From: Symsagittifera roscoffensis
Lineage: Eukaryota; Xenacoelomorpha; Acoela; Convolutidae
Assembly: GCF_963678635.1 (NCBI RefSeq)
Contig: NC_087063.1
Coordinates: 10,326,386 to 10,390,385, forward strand
Reading direction: 5' to 3'
DNA length: 64,000 nucleotides
Part shown: piece by piece, positions 10,979 to 20,604 of the stretch
Layout: each line of letters starts with the position of its first letter
Position numbering within the stretch: the first letter of the stretch is position 1
Program-made: the position numbers and the translations under genes
Notes under the pieces: generated by a model
What the model was told of the DNA's origin: nothing
What the model saw: only the letters and a program-made list of their open reading frames with translations
The model's database searches: none

Positions 10979-12343
10979 TTATTCATCATCTTTGGTCTTC
11001 CGTCGCATCTCCTTCAGCTTGACCATCTTGCTCAATAACTCTTCTCTTGCTTTCTCATCCAATCCGGTGGCCCTCAACACTGGTTCTCCAAACTTGACCA
11101 CCGTATTCCACAGTTCTTCCTTAAAGTCATCTAACGTGGTCTCGCTCTTCATCTCCTGATAAAATTCACTCAAGAAATCCTGCAAAGCCTTCTCATCTAG
11201 AGTCCCCAGAAACATATCTTTGTTCCCCTCGAATGTATTCTTCTGCCTTTCTTCAGCACTCAAGAGTATCATTCCCATGTTGGAAGTCTCACTTGTCAAT
11301 GGTAGCTCCAGGTTCTTACGGGGAGATGAGGTCAGTGGTGGCGTGGCGCTGTCCGCCCAATCGTCTCCGCTCAAGTCCCGCAACAGTTCCTGGGCGGTGA
11401 AATCCACCTCCGCTGGTTTCGGCTCAGGCGTATTCCCCACTTCCATTTCCTTCCCCGTTTCACTGAGAGTTTTGTCCATGCTCTCTTCTCCCGATTCGGC
11501 TTGTCTTCTCTCGAGTATCTTCCTGAATCGATTTTCTACAGGGCCAGTTCTCCTGTCTCCAGGAGTGCCCACCGACAGGGGTGAGGGTGTCGCGGGGTCT
11601 TGCTTTTTATACTCAGTCAGGGCTGCATACAACGAGCCTGCCGCATCCAGCTCCTTCCCTTCTTGCCTCATTTTCACCTGTTCCAATCCGTAAGGTGCTC
11701 GATACTTCCTCGTGGCAAACTTCATTTCGTCCTTCAGCGCAATGTGTCCTTCTTCCACGATTATCCTATCATCATCCCATAACGGTGACCCACTCTCCAG
11801 GCTCGCCCAATCAAGCGTTCTCATGATTTCCCGCACCTCGAATTTTGGAGGCATTGAGCCTCTCATCTTCTTGGCTTGAGTCGTCCACGAGTTAATCTTG
11901 ATATCACAGGTGTGGAAATAGACCGCCGCCGTGTATCCAATGAACAAGGGATCCCAGCAATCTGTGAATTCCACCTGCTGTTTCTCCACCGTAGCTCTCG
12001 CGAATAGGGATGGCACTACCAGGGGGCTGTTCATCCCCAGGGTCATTCTCCTGACTGTTAAGAACTCGGGAATGGTCGCGGGTAAGACTTCCTTCTCCAG
12101 TGTCGCCTCCAGCTCCTTTTTTACCAACTCAAAGCTCTTTCTTCACGCGGGGATTCTCAAGGTCTCTTGTTCGTTCGCCGTCAGGGGATTCAGGTTCCGA
12201 AACTTGGGATACGTCTCTATGGGGCCTTCACGTTTTCCCCCCATCCTGCACTGCAATTTCCCCCCCCCCAAATTGAATACTACCAACTCGGGATCTTTCA
12301 CCTTCCCGAAGAGCACTGTGTTACTCATCCGCGCCCTGAGCAC
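10979..12343 (-). pseudogene. Giant element polyprotein segment downstream of the SGNH region
   Basis: This is in the same frame as the segment at 12347-14137 and separated from it by a single TAA; a TGA at 12143-12145 (probably a mutated CGA, after LRIPA) interrupts it. About 450 residues: a folded-looking N-terminal part with VYFHTCDIKINSW, then a Pro/Ser/Thr/Glu-rich linker, and a charged C-terminal end (KLKEMRRKTKDDE) followed by TAA, which may be the real polyprotein end. An ATG occurs at 12328 if it is translated separately. I cannot place it in a family. Confidence 0.6.
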
Positions 12344-12346
12344 CTC

Positions 12347-14137
12347 TTATTGACACCAGTTCAGCGCCGTCCCATCCAACACGCTTATTAAACTCACGTG
12401 CACTACTGAATGGCGGTATGCAGCCACTAGAGGGTCCGGAAAAGCGTATGTCACCGCCGGGCCGTAGATACAATTCACAACTTCCTCTAGTCCCCTGATT
12501 ATTCCCACCGGGTCTGACCTCATCGCCAGGCATAGATATGTCAGTGGAGGGATACCACCATTCGCCTCCCTCCATTCCTCTCTAGTCTTCGGGTTCTTTT
12601 CTTCACCGGTCATGTGTCGGTTCTGCATCAGTAGATATTCAACCAGCAACGTCTTCAGCCCCGCCGCGCACTCGTATGAATATGTGTCTATGCTCGAGTG
12701 AGTTTTTCCCATCGACAAGGGCACTCCATATTTCATCAGCCGATGGAATGACACCAATTCGCCATGAGTCAGGAGCACCAGCGCCAGATATCCATCAATC
12801 CGAAGTGTCTCCACACCCCGGCTGAACATATACGCTGGTCCCATAATAAACAGGTATCTCGGGTAGACTAAGTACAGGGCTAATAAGAGACTTATGGGCA
12901 TGTTCAAGAGCTCTTGCACGAAAGCCCCGAAAATGGTCTCTTTTGCACAAAACACTCCAGCCATGTACCTCTTCTCCCAACAAGGACTCAAGAATCCCAG
13001 TATTTTGTGATCTCTCCTCGTCTTCAGCTCACCTTTTGCATGCAACCGCCAGAATCCTCCAATGATGACCTCATTAGCTGCCGTGACAAACCTGGCCACC
13101 GTCATCTCCCTGCTCTCGGCTATCTCCAATTGTTCCTCGAGAAATTCCCAGATCTGCTTCACGAGAGCTGGGGCACTCTCCCTTGTCTTGTCAGTAGCAT
13201 TTTCGAGTCTGGGTGTCAAAAACGGCCACCTACCTCTCTCTTGCGTTAGTCGATACACCATCGACTCCAGTTGCTTATCAGTCGCAGTCACGTTCTTCCT
13301 TTCGTTGCTTGGTCCCTTCGATTTACTCGTGGAACTCGTGATGGTCACGTCCATGTATCGGAACCACAAGCTGGCTGTCAAATGACTTATTACCGGGTGG
13401 TCATCCCCTATTTTCGGACTGAGTTTCAGCTGCCTGGCGAAGTTCGAAATCTCGAGTAAGAGGACCTCATCCAGCACAATGAGTATATCTGCTAATTCAT
13501 AGAATCCCCTCAAGGCATGGGAATAATCCGCCCACGCCGCAGCCAGTTCTGACTTCCGTAATCTCAAGTTCGTAGGTTCCAGCTCTCTGTTGGGAGCTGC
13601 CATCAGGATCCGCCATGCGTTCCTTTCAGCTATCAGAATCAAAATGGCATACACAAACTGCAGAGCAGGGGACATGCTTGCGTATCCGGGGGATGTCGTG
13701 AATACCACCTTCGTTTTGGATCCAAATCGCGAACTGACATTTTCCTGCACCTCATTCATCGCGGCAAACAGCGTCTGTATGGCCTCCCATATCTTCTTTG
13801 GCGTGGGCTCGTCCCCTTTCAGCTGCTCTAGAAGCCCAGCCGCATGCAGGTGATCATTCATTACCGCGAACAGCAGCAGCAACTCTGGTTCGCCAGGCAT
13901 TTCCGATTTTATCGCCACCACCGAGGTCAACGTTTGGTTCAATTCGGTACCCGGCAGCGAGTATACTAGAGTTTCCGGCCAAAATAACTTGGGAGATGTT
14001 CCTTCGAAGTCCGATCCCGTCACAATGATCACTCTCGCGGCCGCTGGATCTGCTCTGTCATACACCGCCAGTGTCTTGGCTAATTGAGCACTGCCGCAGG
14101 GTTTCCCATATCTCGGGTCATGGATCCAGATGGTCAC
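12347..14137 (-). CDS. Giant element polyprotein segment, possible second SGNH-like fold
   Basis: A 596-codon open frame without an N-terminal ATG (its first codon is GTG), in the same frame as the SGNH segment (14570-15460) and the following segment. This fits one long polyprotein broken by compensating indels at about 14118-14137 and 14570-14630. The first 130 residues contain RVIIVTGSDFEG and LLLFAVMNDHL, which resemble blocks I and III of SGNH folds with weak conservation. After them come long hydrophobic and helical stretches (ALQFVYAILILIAE, MPISLLLALYLVYPRYLF). The SGNH suggestion is tentative and the rest is unrecognised. Confidence 0.6.
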   Translation of the reverse strand: MTIWIHDPRYGKPCGSAQLAKTLAVYDRADPAAARVIIVTGSDFEGTSPKLFWPETLVYSLPGTELNQTLTSVVAIKSEMPGEPELLLLFAVMNDHLHAAGLLEQLKGDEPTPKKIWEAIQTLFAAMNEVQENVSSRFGSKTKVVFTTSPGYASMSPALQFVYAILILIAERNAWRILMAAPNRELEPTNLRLRKSELAAAWADYSHALRGFYELADILIVLDEVLLLEISNFARQLKLSPKIGDDHPVISHLTASLWFRYMDVTITSSTSKSKGPSNERKNVTATDKQLESMVYRLTQERGRWPFLTPRLENATDKTRESAPALVKQIWEFLEEQLEIAESREMTVARFVTAANEVIIGGFWRLHAKGELKTRRDHKILGFLSPCWEKRYMAGVFCAKETIFGAFVQELLNMPISLLLALYLVYPRYLFIMGPAYMFSRGVETLRIDGYLALVLLTHGELVSFHRLMKYGVPLSMGKTHSSIDTYSYECAAGLKTLLVEYLLMQNRHMTGEEKNPKTREEWREANGGIPPLTYLCLAMRSDPVGIIRGLEEVVNCIYGPAVTYAFPDPLVAAYRHSVVHVSLISVLDGTALNWCQ

Positions 14138-14630
14138 CCTCGTAGGCGGCGTCTGGCAATTCCATCTCCCTTGGATCCAGCAGCTTGTCCACCACCCTCA
14201 ACTGTGCAGGGGTCGCCAATCTGATTCTGGCAAAACTTGTCCTGTGTTTAGGTGGATCCTCTATGAGGCCCGGACTCCCCAGCAACTTGAGAGGTCTATA
14301 ATTTATCGGTCCCATGACTGATTTCATGGGAATCCCAGTTAGATCAGCCGTCTTCATCATTCTCGCTCTTGAGAAATGTGCTTCATGGGCCTTCAACCAG
14401 TCTACGCACTGGTGTCGACTCAAGTCCTCATGTGACACATGCTTGAGTCCCAGGACTTGTGCCAACTCTTGTCTGCACTCCAGATCCTCTAGGTCCAACT
14501 CCTTCACCTTCTCCAAATACCGCGTCCTACTTGCCTCCGCTGTCTTCTCTACTCTCTTATCCTCCACCACTACCACTGAGGATACCACTGAACTCTGGGG
14601 CGTCGATGACTCCGCTTCTTCAGCTTCCAT
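14118..14630 (-). CDS. Giant element polyprotein segment, 170 codons, shifted frame
   Basis: Opens with an ATG (MEAEEAESSTPQSS), overlaps the SGNH frame by 61 bp and the next frame by 20 bp. The flanking segments share one frame and this one is offset, as expected if two indels (or two programmed shifts) bracket it. Predicted to be hydrophilic and helical (ELDLEDLECRQELAQVLGL). Family unknown. It could be a separate overlapping gene or the linker part of the long polyprotein. Confidence 0.55.
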   Translation of the reverse strand: MEAEEAESSTPQSSVVSSVVVVEDKRVEKTAEASRTRYLEKVKELDLEDLECRQELAQVLGLKHVSHEDLSRHQCVDWLKAHEAHFSRARMMKTADLTGIPMKSVMGPINYRPLKLLGSPGLIEDPPKHRTSFARIRLATPAQLRVVDKLLDPREMELPDAAYEGDHLDP

Positions 14631-15460
14631 TGGCGTGGAACCTGGTAATCCTGTTCGGCTGCTTCTCGAGCTATCTCTGGAGTTGACCCCGCTCCCAGGC
14701 GACTGGACAGGGGTCTTGTGGCAAGGAAAGGAGGTTTCGGGGGTGGACCGAATGTGACTCGGGCTGTCTCAAGCAAATCTGCCTCCAACTCATTTATATG
14801 TCTCTGGAAGACATCATTCAACCACTCAACGCCCCTAGGCCTATCGAAGAGGATCCCCTCTGAGGACGCGTCCTCTGGGAAGGACTGCTCCATCTGGTCG
14901 GCTACGTCCAACAGCCTGATGGGGAGAACGCTCCTTTGATGTATCTGTTTGATTATCCCGTTCAGGACTCGTACTTTCTCGTTCATCTCCATCGCATGTT
15001 GGTCGGCCATCATGTTGTAAGGGATGGTGCAAACGGTGAGTATGGCAGGATCCATCTGAATCCTTAACTCCTCCATGATGCAGCTCATTTTGTCGTGTAA
15101 CCTCATGACTTTCCTTAATTCTCCTCTGGACACATCATTGGTCCCCACCATTAGGGTCACCGTGTACATCTTCGCCATCCCTACCATCTCGAGAGATGCA
15201 AACATCTGCGGTGTTGCGGCTCCAGAGAAACTCAAGACTCTAGTCTGCCAGTGCGACTGGATTCGGGTCAGCACCCGTATCAGGCTGTCCCCTACGATCA
15301 GATGAACTGCACCCTCAGGTATTCGCGGCTGTGTGTAATATTCAGCCCAGGACGCATCATGGAAGCAATCCCTTCTCTCCCGCTGCGCCGCGTTCCAATC
15401 CATGTGATTGTGCCGGTGGTATCTGCCCTCCGTGTTCTTTTTGTAGCTCGCGATCACCAC
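14570..15460 (-). CDS. Giant element SGNH/GDSL-type hydrolase domain
   Basis: The 296-codon frame shows SGNH blocks: HLIVGDSLIRVL (block I, catalytic Ser), FSGAATPQM (block II region with Gly) and LMVGTNDVS (block III, GxND). The C-terminal block that should read DxxH reads EGIL, while the decayed copy has DGIH at the same place, so this copy probably lacks the catalytic Asp/His pair. SGNH enzymes are esterases and lipases acting on carbohydrate or lipid esters; the substrate here is unknown. There is no ATG at the 5' end: the frame continues from the preceding coiled-coil segment by a frameshift near 15455, so it is probably an internal polyprotein domain. Confidence 0.75.
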   Translation of the reverse strand: MVIASYKKNTEGRYHRHNHMDWNAAQRERRDCFHDASWAEYYTQPRIPEGAVHLIVGDSLIRVLTRIQSHWQTRVLSFSGAATPQMFASLEMVGMAKMYTVTLMVGTNDVSRGELRKVMRLHDKMSCIMEELRIQMDPAILTVCTIPYNMMADQHAMEMNEKVRVLNGIIKQIHQRSVLPIRLLDVADQMEQSFPEDASSEGILFDRPRGVEWLNDVFQRHINELEADLLETARVTFGPPPKPPFLATRPLSSRLGAGSTPEIAREAAEQDYQVPRQWKLKKRSHRRPRVQWYPQW

Positions 15461-16533
15461 ACTCCTGACCGGTTGCTCTCTCCAAATGGGGGTACCTCCG
15501 CTCGAGCTGGACTTTCGCGACTCCCCAGCTGCAACCTCTCGTGTAATTCCTTAAGACGCGACGAGCTCCCGCTCACCTGACTGCTGCTCGTTGTTGAGCT
15601 CGGGATGTATCCCGGCAGTGCCACGTCCATCAACGGGCGTATTGGTTGCGTTGTCTCTGAACCACGCAAGGAGGATGCTGATTCGGTTGGTATCCATACT
15701 TCCAGCCCCTCGTTCATGTGTTCTTGAGCCGCACGGTCCAAGTTGAATCTCCCCTTTGACCTGGGAGCCTCATCCACCTCCATACGCGACTCCGGCCATG
15801 AGTTCGCAACAGCTCGTTCCGACGTCCTGGTTTCCTTCTGCTTTTGTTGGTCGAGCTCTCGTTGTCGCCTCTGGATTCTTTCCAGCTCCGACTTCAACTG
15901 CTCGCAATTCGCCGCGTTCTCTCGCACCCTCTGGTGTTCTGCTCTCAGCATCTCAAGGTCACGACGCGCTTGATCCCTCTCAAGGATCGCCTGATCCCTT
16001 TCCAGGTTCGCTTGATTTCTCTCGAGTTTCGCGCTATCTCGGTCAAGATTCGCTTTCTTCTTTTCTCTCTGCGCCCTTTCGAGTTCCCTTTTCAAGTTAC
16101 TGAGGTCGAGATACGTCTCTTCCGTTTGCTGGGCTCGCGTCATAGAAGGTGGCCTGCTCGAGGAATGGCTAGCCGATCTTGCTGACGGTCTGACCGGCAA
16201 TAGGAATTCTCCCGCGCCTTACTCAGTGGTATTGCCTAAGCCAGGATTCCTCGCCAAGTCGAATCCTCTCACCCCTCCATCCACATTCCAGGATAGCCAT
16301 CTCGTCTGTTCCTGACTGGATATACCTTCCGTGATGTAGCCGAACATCAAGACAGCTTCGGTTGCGGACTCCGTGCACTCACTTTGCTCCTCTAACTGCA
16401 GGATGGCATTCAACATCACTGCCATCCTCTCGTCCACTTGGGTGTAGTCCAGGTCCCTCAAACGCCTGTATAACTCATCGAGCGTCGGCCTCTTTAGTGC
16501 CGCAGGCATGGACTTCCAAAATCGATCTGCCAT
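15454..16533 (-). pseudogene. Giant element polyprotein start: N-terminal region and coiled coil
   Basis: An ATG at 16533 in good context (AAAAATGGCA) starts MADRFWKSMPAALKRPT. After 104 codons a TAA (16219-16221) interrupts, and the same frame continues to 15454. Residues about 130-240 of the combined frame are a strong coiled coil with a repeated LERDQA pattern (KLERNQA, LERDQAI, LERDQAR), followed by a Ser/Pro-rich tail. A Gag-like assembly role is possible but is only inferred from position and the coiled coil. No zinc knuckle is visible. Confidence 0.65.
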
Positions 16534-17076
16534 TTTTTACAACCTCTAGTTTATCTCGCGCACCAACCAACTCGTGAATTACAGGACCAACTCGTGAATT
16601 ACCGAACCAACTCGAGAATTACGTACCAAATTGAGTACTTGATAAATCTCTTCTGAATGTTTCTGATTGTGAACTTTGTTCAAGACCTTCTATTCCCTTT
16701 TCAATAAGTGTGTTCTAGTCGTCAACTTTGGTTTTGATCAAATCAATCTGAAAGTAAAATCCACTCTTTAGACTAAGGTGTCATATTCCTAACCTAACCC
16801 CCCCCCCATTATTGTAGTTAAAACCTTATCCCACCGTCCGTTTTATTAAAATAATTCAATTGGAAGTTCTTAGGAGCATGCAGATTCATCTAATGTTTTA
16901 GCACAATCATTTTTAAAATTATAATTGTCATGCCAATCACGTTGAAATCCATCTACCTGCCCCGAAGTCCCCATGTACCCTTACTCAAGATCCACATGTA
17001 CCCCCAACTTGAGACCTCCGTTGTCCACCCGTAGCTCAGGCGATACTCAAGTAGTACTTCTTGTGTAGGTGTACCA
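16534..17076. promoter_or_regulatory. Intergenic region with iterons upstream of the polyprotein
   Basis: A 543-bp gap between the integrase unit and the polyprotein start, the largest non-coding gap inside the element. At about 16560-16640 there are four imperfect copies of a roughly 20-bp unit (accaactcgtgaattac). A related phrase, gcaactcgagaattaagt, occurs inside both TIRs, so this may be a binding site for an element protein. A promoter for the polyprotein is inferred from position only. Confidence 0.4.
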
Positions 17077-17821
17077 TTATCTCTGTTCTGCGAAGACCAC
17101 GTGTAGGATGGCATACAACTCCCTTGGGCTCAACTTGCCCCTTTTTGGGTCATAAACTGAAATCGAGACCTCCATTATCCCTCTTTCAATCATGAAATCC
17201 CTCAGCCTCGTTAGTGCTAACATCACGTGCTCAGGATCTATTGTATTCCTTTCATTGACCCTCGTCACTAGAAAGCACAGGTACTTGTGCCACTGATGGA
17301 AAAAGCGCAGCCATTCCTCCCAGCCCCGGTCTCTGTCTGAACAGAAACTCCACGTTCTGGTATTCTCTGTTGAAGTCAGCCTCCAGTCTCGATTTGAAGC
17401 TCATGTCCACCGTTATACAGATCGCGCTAGTCCTGTATGACAGAATGAAGTCGCTGTCCGTTATTAGGATGTTCTCCGAGTATTCATTGGGGATTTCAAA
17501 TTTCGTTTTGAAATTTCGTCCTATGGTAGGTTCAGCTTTTTTCTCGCCCAATTCTAGTCCGTTGGTCTCTCTTATTTCCCTCAGTTTCTTTATCATCAAA
17601 TTTTTGGTGTGGGTAACTCCTACCCCCACTCCCCGGACAAAAATATTTATCGACGTCCCCGTCGATGATGCTGGGTCTAAATTATCTGGGGGTATTTCTA
17701 GCGGCTTGTCGGTTGCTGTCCAACCGAAGAGTGGATCTTCCGTTTTCACATGTTGTTCTGCTGACACGTTGACCTGTTTGATGCTTAGCCCTTCGTCTTC
17801 TTCGCTCTTGACCCCACGCAT
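17077..17821 (-). pseudogene. Giant element second protein (unrecognised), frameshifted
   Basis: An ATG at 17821 (MRGVKSEEDEG) opens 189 codons. Near 17335 the natural reading appears to move into another frame (WEEWLRFFHQWHKYLCFLVTRV) that runs to 17077, giving about 250 residues. The C-terminal part has a compact helical look (RLRDFMIERGIMEVSISVYD). It lies 39 bp downstream of the integrase stop and may share its transcript. No family recognised. Confidence 0.6.
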
Positions 17822-17859
17822 CCACTCCAGTATTCTCAGGTTCGTGTTCTCCCTCCTCT

Positions 17860-19600
17860 CTATCTCGCTCTGTTCCAGATCTGTTTCTTATTCTGGTGTG
17901 AAAAATCCTCCTTTGGATAGTGTTCACTGTCGTTGATGATTTGCCATTCATCGCCTGCCACCAGTTCGCCCACACTCAGTAACTCGTTACCCACTTCATC
18001 AGGCCTTATCTTGTCAATTAAGAAGTCATCCCCGTACCTATTGTACCTCATGCCGGTCCGTTTACGATTACCACTCCTGGTTCCTGCCGTTATCGGCAAG
18101 TCCGGTTCCGTCCACTTTGGCACCTTGTCCTGCTCCGGGTCGTTCCAGTCTTCTTCCACAAAGGACTCTGCCCCTGAATTCGCTTCTATTTTTTCATTGT
18201 CGTCCAGACTCATGCCCTCGTTGCCATCGTTTTTCTCTCGGTTGCCTTTTTCATTCACCTCGCAAGCTGGTTCCACCAATAGGTACTCGAGTCCCTCCAT
18301 GTTCTGCGGTACGCACCAGTCTTCTGGGGATGGGACATGAGGTTTCAAGTTTTCATAATGCGCTGCACGCCCCGTACTCAAGCGATAAAACCGTCCTTGC
18401 TGGTGCACTTCCGTTATCATGAACGGTCCTCTCCATTTCTTGAGTAGTTTTTTTGTACCTTTGGGAGGTATGACATTCTGGAAGACCTACACGTACTGGC
18501 CCACTGCGTATGGTTTCGCTTGCAGTATCTTCTCATCATATTTCTTGCGCTGTCTCATTTGTGCTTGCGCAGTATTTCTCCTGCAGAGCTCGTTTAATTC
18601 CTGCTGTCTCCTGATCGCTTCTTTCACATAAGCTTGAGGCGACGTCTTTTTCCCTTCGTACTCCGGGTAAAAGAATGTTAGGGGCATTGCTCTTACCTTG
18701 CCCGTCAACATCATGAAGGGACTGATTCCTGTTGTTGAGTGTTGCGTACTGTTGTACGCCCCTACCACCTGCGGCAGATACTTATCCCAATCCGTCATGT
18801 ACCTTGAGCAGTATACCCTCAGCATGTTCACCAACGTTCTATTCTGCCTCTCCACCAACCCGTTGGACTGGGGATGGTAGGTCGTTGAATGCGCTTGAGC
18901 TATGTGAGACCTTTTCATCAATTCTTTCGTTAAGTCCCCCACGAAGGCTTTGCCGTTGTCCGACTGAAATGTCATGGGACAGCCATACCGTGATATCCAG
19001 TGTGTTATCAGGTGATCACAAGTTTCCTCTGCCGAGGCTGTCTGACACAGCACCGCTTCCGCCAGCTTTGTGAAGTGATCTATCTATTATGACTAGTATC
19101 TGGTTATATCCTGACTCTGTCATACAGATCTTTTGGTGGTCTGTTTGCACAACTTCATTGAACTCCGAGCTTTCAACGGACTTGAGTGGAAACTTCATCT
19201 TCCTTGGGTCTTTCACTTGCAGGCATGCTAGGCATGCATTTACCCATCTCTCGCAGGCTTTCCTTAATCCTGGCCAGTCAAACCTGTGAAGTATTCTCTG
19301 ATGCACCCAGTCTATCCCCTAGTGCCCTATTTGATCGTGCGATCTGAATAACACTTCGGTCTGATACAACTGTGGCAAAATGATGAGGTTATGCTTGTGC
19401 AGTATCTTCTCTTCATCCTTTCTCTTGCACGCCACCACCTCATCAGCCGTACGATAGAGTAAATCATTTTTTTCTCTGTAGAACTGGCTCAAGATCTTGT
19501 AGCTGTCTTCTTACAGGTCCCCCTTCTCTTTGAATCCCGTCCGGATCCATTTGGAGTGGTTACTTGTCATCTTGTCATTCTTTTGGGCCCTTATTAGATC
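17860..19600 (-). pseudogene. Ty3/Gypsy-type DDE integrase (transposase) of the giant element
   Basis: Minus-strand reading gives a linker typical of the pol region before integrase (RYRLSDLIRAQKNDKMTS), a zinc-binding HHCC finger (HDQIGH ... CLAC), then the catalytic core with D in QTDHQ, D in FQSDNGKAFVG and E in SNGLVERQNRTL, with 35 residues between the last two (DX35E). It continues with YLPQVVGAYNSTQHSTTG and a GPY/F-like KKWRGPFMI module, ending in an acidic tail. Lesions: TAA at 19512-19514, TAG at 19319-19321, a 4-bp duplication near 19080 that shifts the frame, and TAG at 18487-18489. No reverse transcriptase or RNase H precedes it; the gene starts almost at the inner edge of the TIR. 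It presumably catalysed cut-and-paste or copy-and-insert of the TIR element. Confidence 0.9.
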
Positions 19601-19640
19601 CGACAGCCGGTATCTCGACAGCCATAAAAACACTGGGAGT

Positions 19641-19728
19641 ATGACCGACTGGCACATACTCCCCGGACTCGAGATCGAAATGAGGACATCAATCTCGAGT
19701 CCGAGGAGTATGTGCCAGTCGGTCATAT
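19641..19728. repeat. Hairpin at the inner end of the right TIR
   Basis: The sequence tatgaccgactggcacatac at 19641 is repeated in inverted orientation ending at about 19728, giving arms of about 36 bp around a loop of about 16 bp (cgaaatgaggacatca). The outer arm is TIR sequence; the inner arm is an extra inverted copy that the left TIR lacks. Confidence 0.85.
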
Positions 19729-20604
19729 TTGGAAGTTTGACCTTGAGAAACACCAAACACTCAATTTTGGGAGGAAATTTAATTTTTCAAAATTTCGAAT
19801 GGAGCCTGTCATGCTCAAATGTCTCGCGACAACTGAAATTATCAGAAAAATAAGATCAGAACATCCGATTTACAATCGCGGGAAAGTACCTAAAAAGCAG
19901 CGGGAAATTGCTATTCGCAATTTCCAGATACAAAATAAAACGCGAGTAGAGCCGTCTTATCCTGAAATAGGAGAAGAAACGATTGCGAAAAAAGATCACG
20001 ATTATTCAAGCTGAACTAGAGTGAACCCTCAGTGGAAAGGTGGACAACTGGGGTGCCCCAACGGTTCAGACCAAAATTTCATTACTAGAGTCAAAACTTG
20101 TTTTCCTGATTAAAACTAATTAGTATTAAACTCCTCAAGTTATCATACTTAGTTCTCGAGTTGCTCATTAATTTAGTTACCTCTAATTCCCGAGTGTGCC
20201 GACATGTGAGTTCTCAATTTAGTTTTCGTGAGTGTGTTTTATGATTGTTATGTTGAAATAAGGCAAGTTTTAGGTTGATCCATCTGAAATGGATCAAAGT
20301 TTCACTGTCTAATAAAAAGTAACTGTGCGGATTGTTCCGACCCTGTTTTTAACGGCGTCCGTGTATTTTGGGTATTTTGAGACCTAAGTATAGGGACGTT
20401 CTTATTTTCTAGAGTGGGGGGTATTTTGGTAGTGGCCTCTAAGCTGTAACGCGTTTTTAATCTCATGTCGCAAGCGAACCGAATTGGCTCCGACCGTTTT
20501 GAGGTGGACAAACACGAGAGATAGTGTCCCTGACTCTTGATCCAATGGTTATAGGTCCTATTCTTCTTAAGCCTCATATGTGACCGAAGTAGGCGACTGT
20601 TACA
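19680..20604. repeat. Right terminal inverted repeat
   Basis: Reverse complement of 6340-7266 with scattered substitutions and very few indels. It ends GGCGACTGTTACA at 20604. The small palindrome gatccatctgaaatggatc is present near 20277. The high similarity of the two arms suggests a fairly recent insertion or gene conversion between arms. Confidence 0.92.

Larger units (their letters stand above)
6340..20604 (-). mobile_element. Giant 14.3-kb DNA transposon with long TIRs, integrase and SGNH polyprotein
   Basis: The ends are inverted copies of about 0.93 kb (6340-7266 and about 19680-20604), starting TGTAACAGTCGCC and ending GGCGACTGTTACA, flanked by AGC duplications. Every gene runs on the minus strand: integrase, a small second gene, then a long reading frame containing coiled-coil, SGNH and Cys-rich regions. 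The TIR layout and the absence of any reverse transcriptase exclude an LTR retrotransposon. The absence of a recognisable protein-primed polymerase or packaging ATPase argues against Maverick/Polinton. A Gypsy-type integrase in a TIR element recalls Ginger transposons, but the size, cargo and 3-bp duplication are unusual for that group. This copy has several stops and frameshifts but is much fresher than the copy at 1-2660. Confidence 0.88.

Noticed and set aside
9217-13853. Many plus-strand ORFs over the giant element genes
   Set aside because: They are antisense shadows of the minus-strand coding frames, Ser/Pro/Leu-rich with no domain features.
16561-16640. CRISPR-like array
   Set aside because: The four units are degenerate and adjacent without unique spacers, and the DNA is eukaryotic.
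6340-20604. LTR retrotransposon interpretation of the integrase element
   Set aside because: The terminal repeats are inverted, not direct, no reverse transcriptase or RNase H is present, and the flanking target duplication plus the restored Penelope frame fix the boundaries.
6340-20604. Maverick/Polinton
   Set aside because: Long TIRs and integrase fit, but I find no protein-primed DNA polymerase, packaging ATPase, protease or capsid signature, and the duplication is 3 bp, not about 6 bp.
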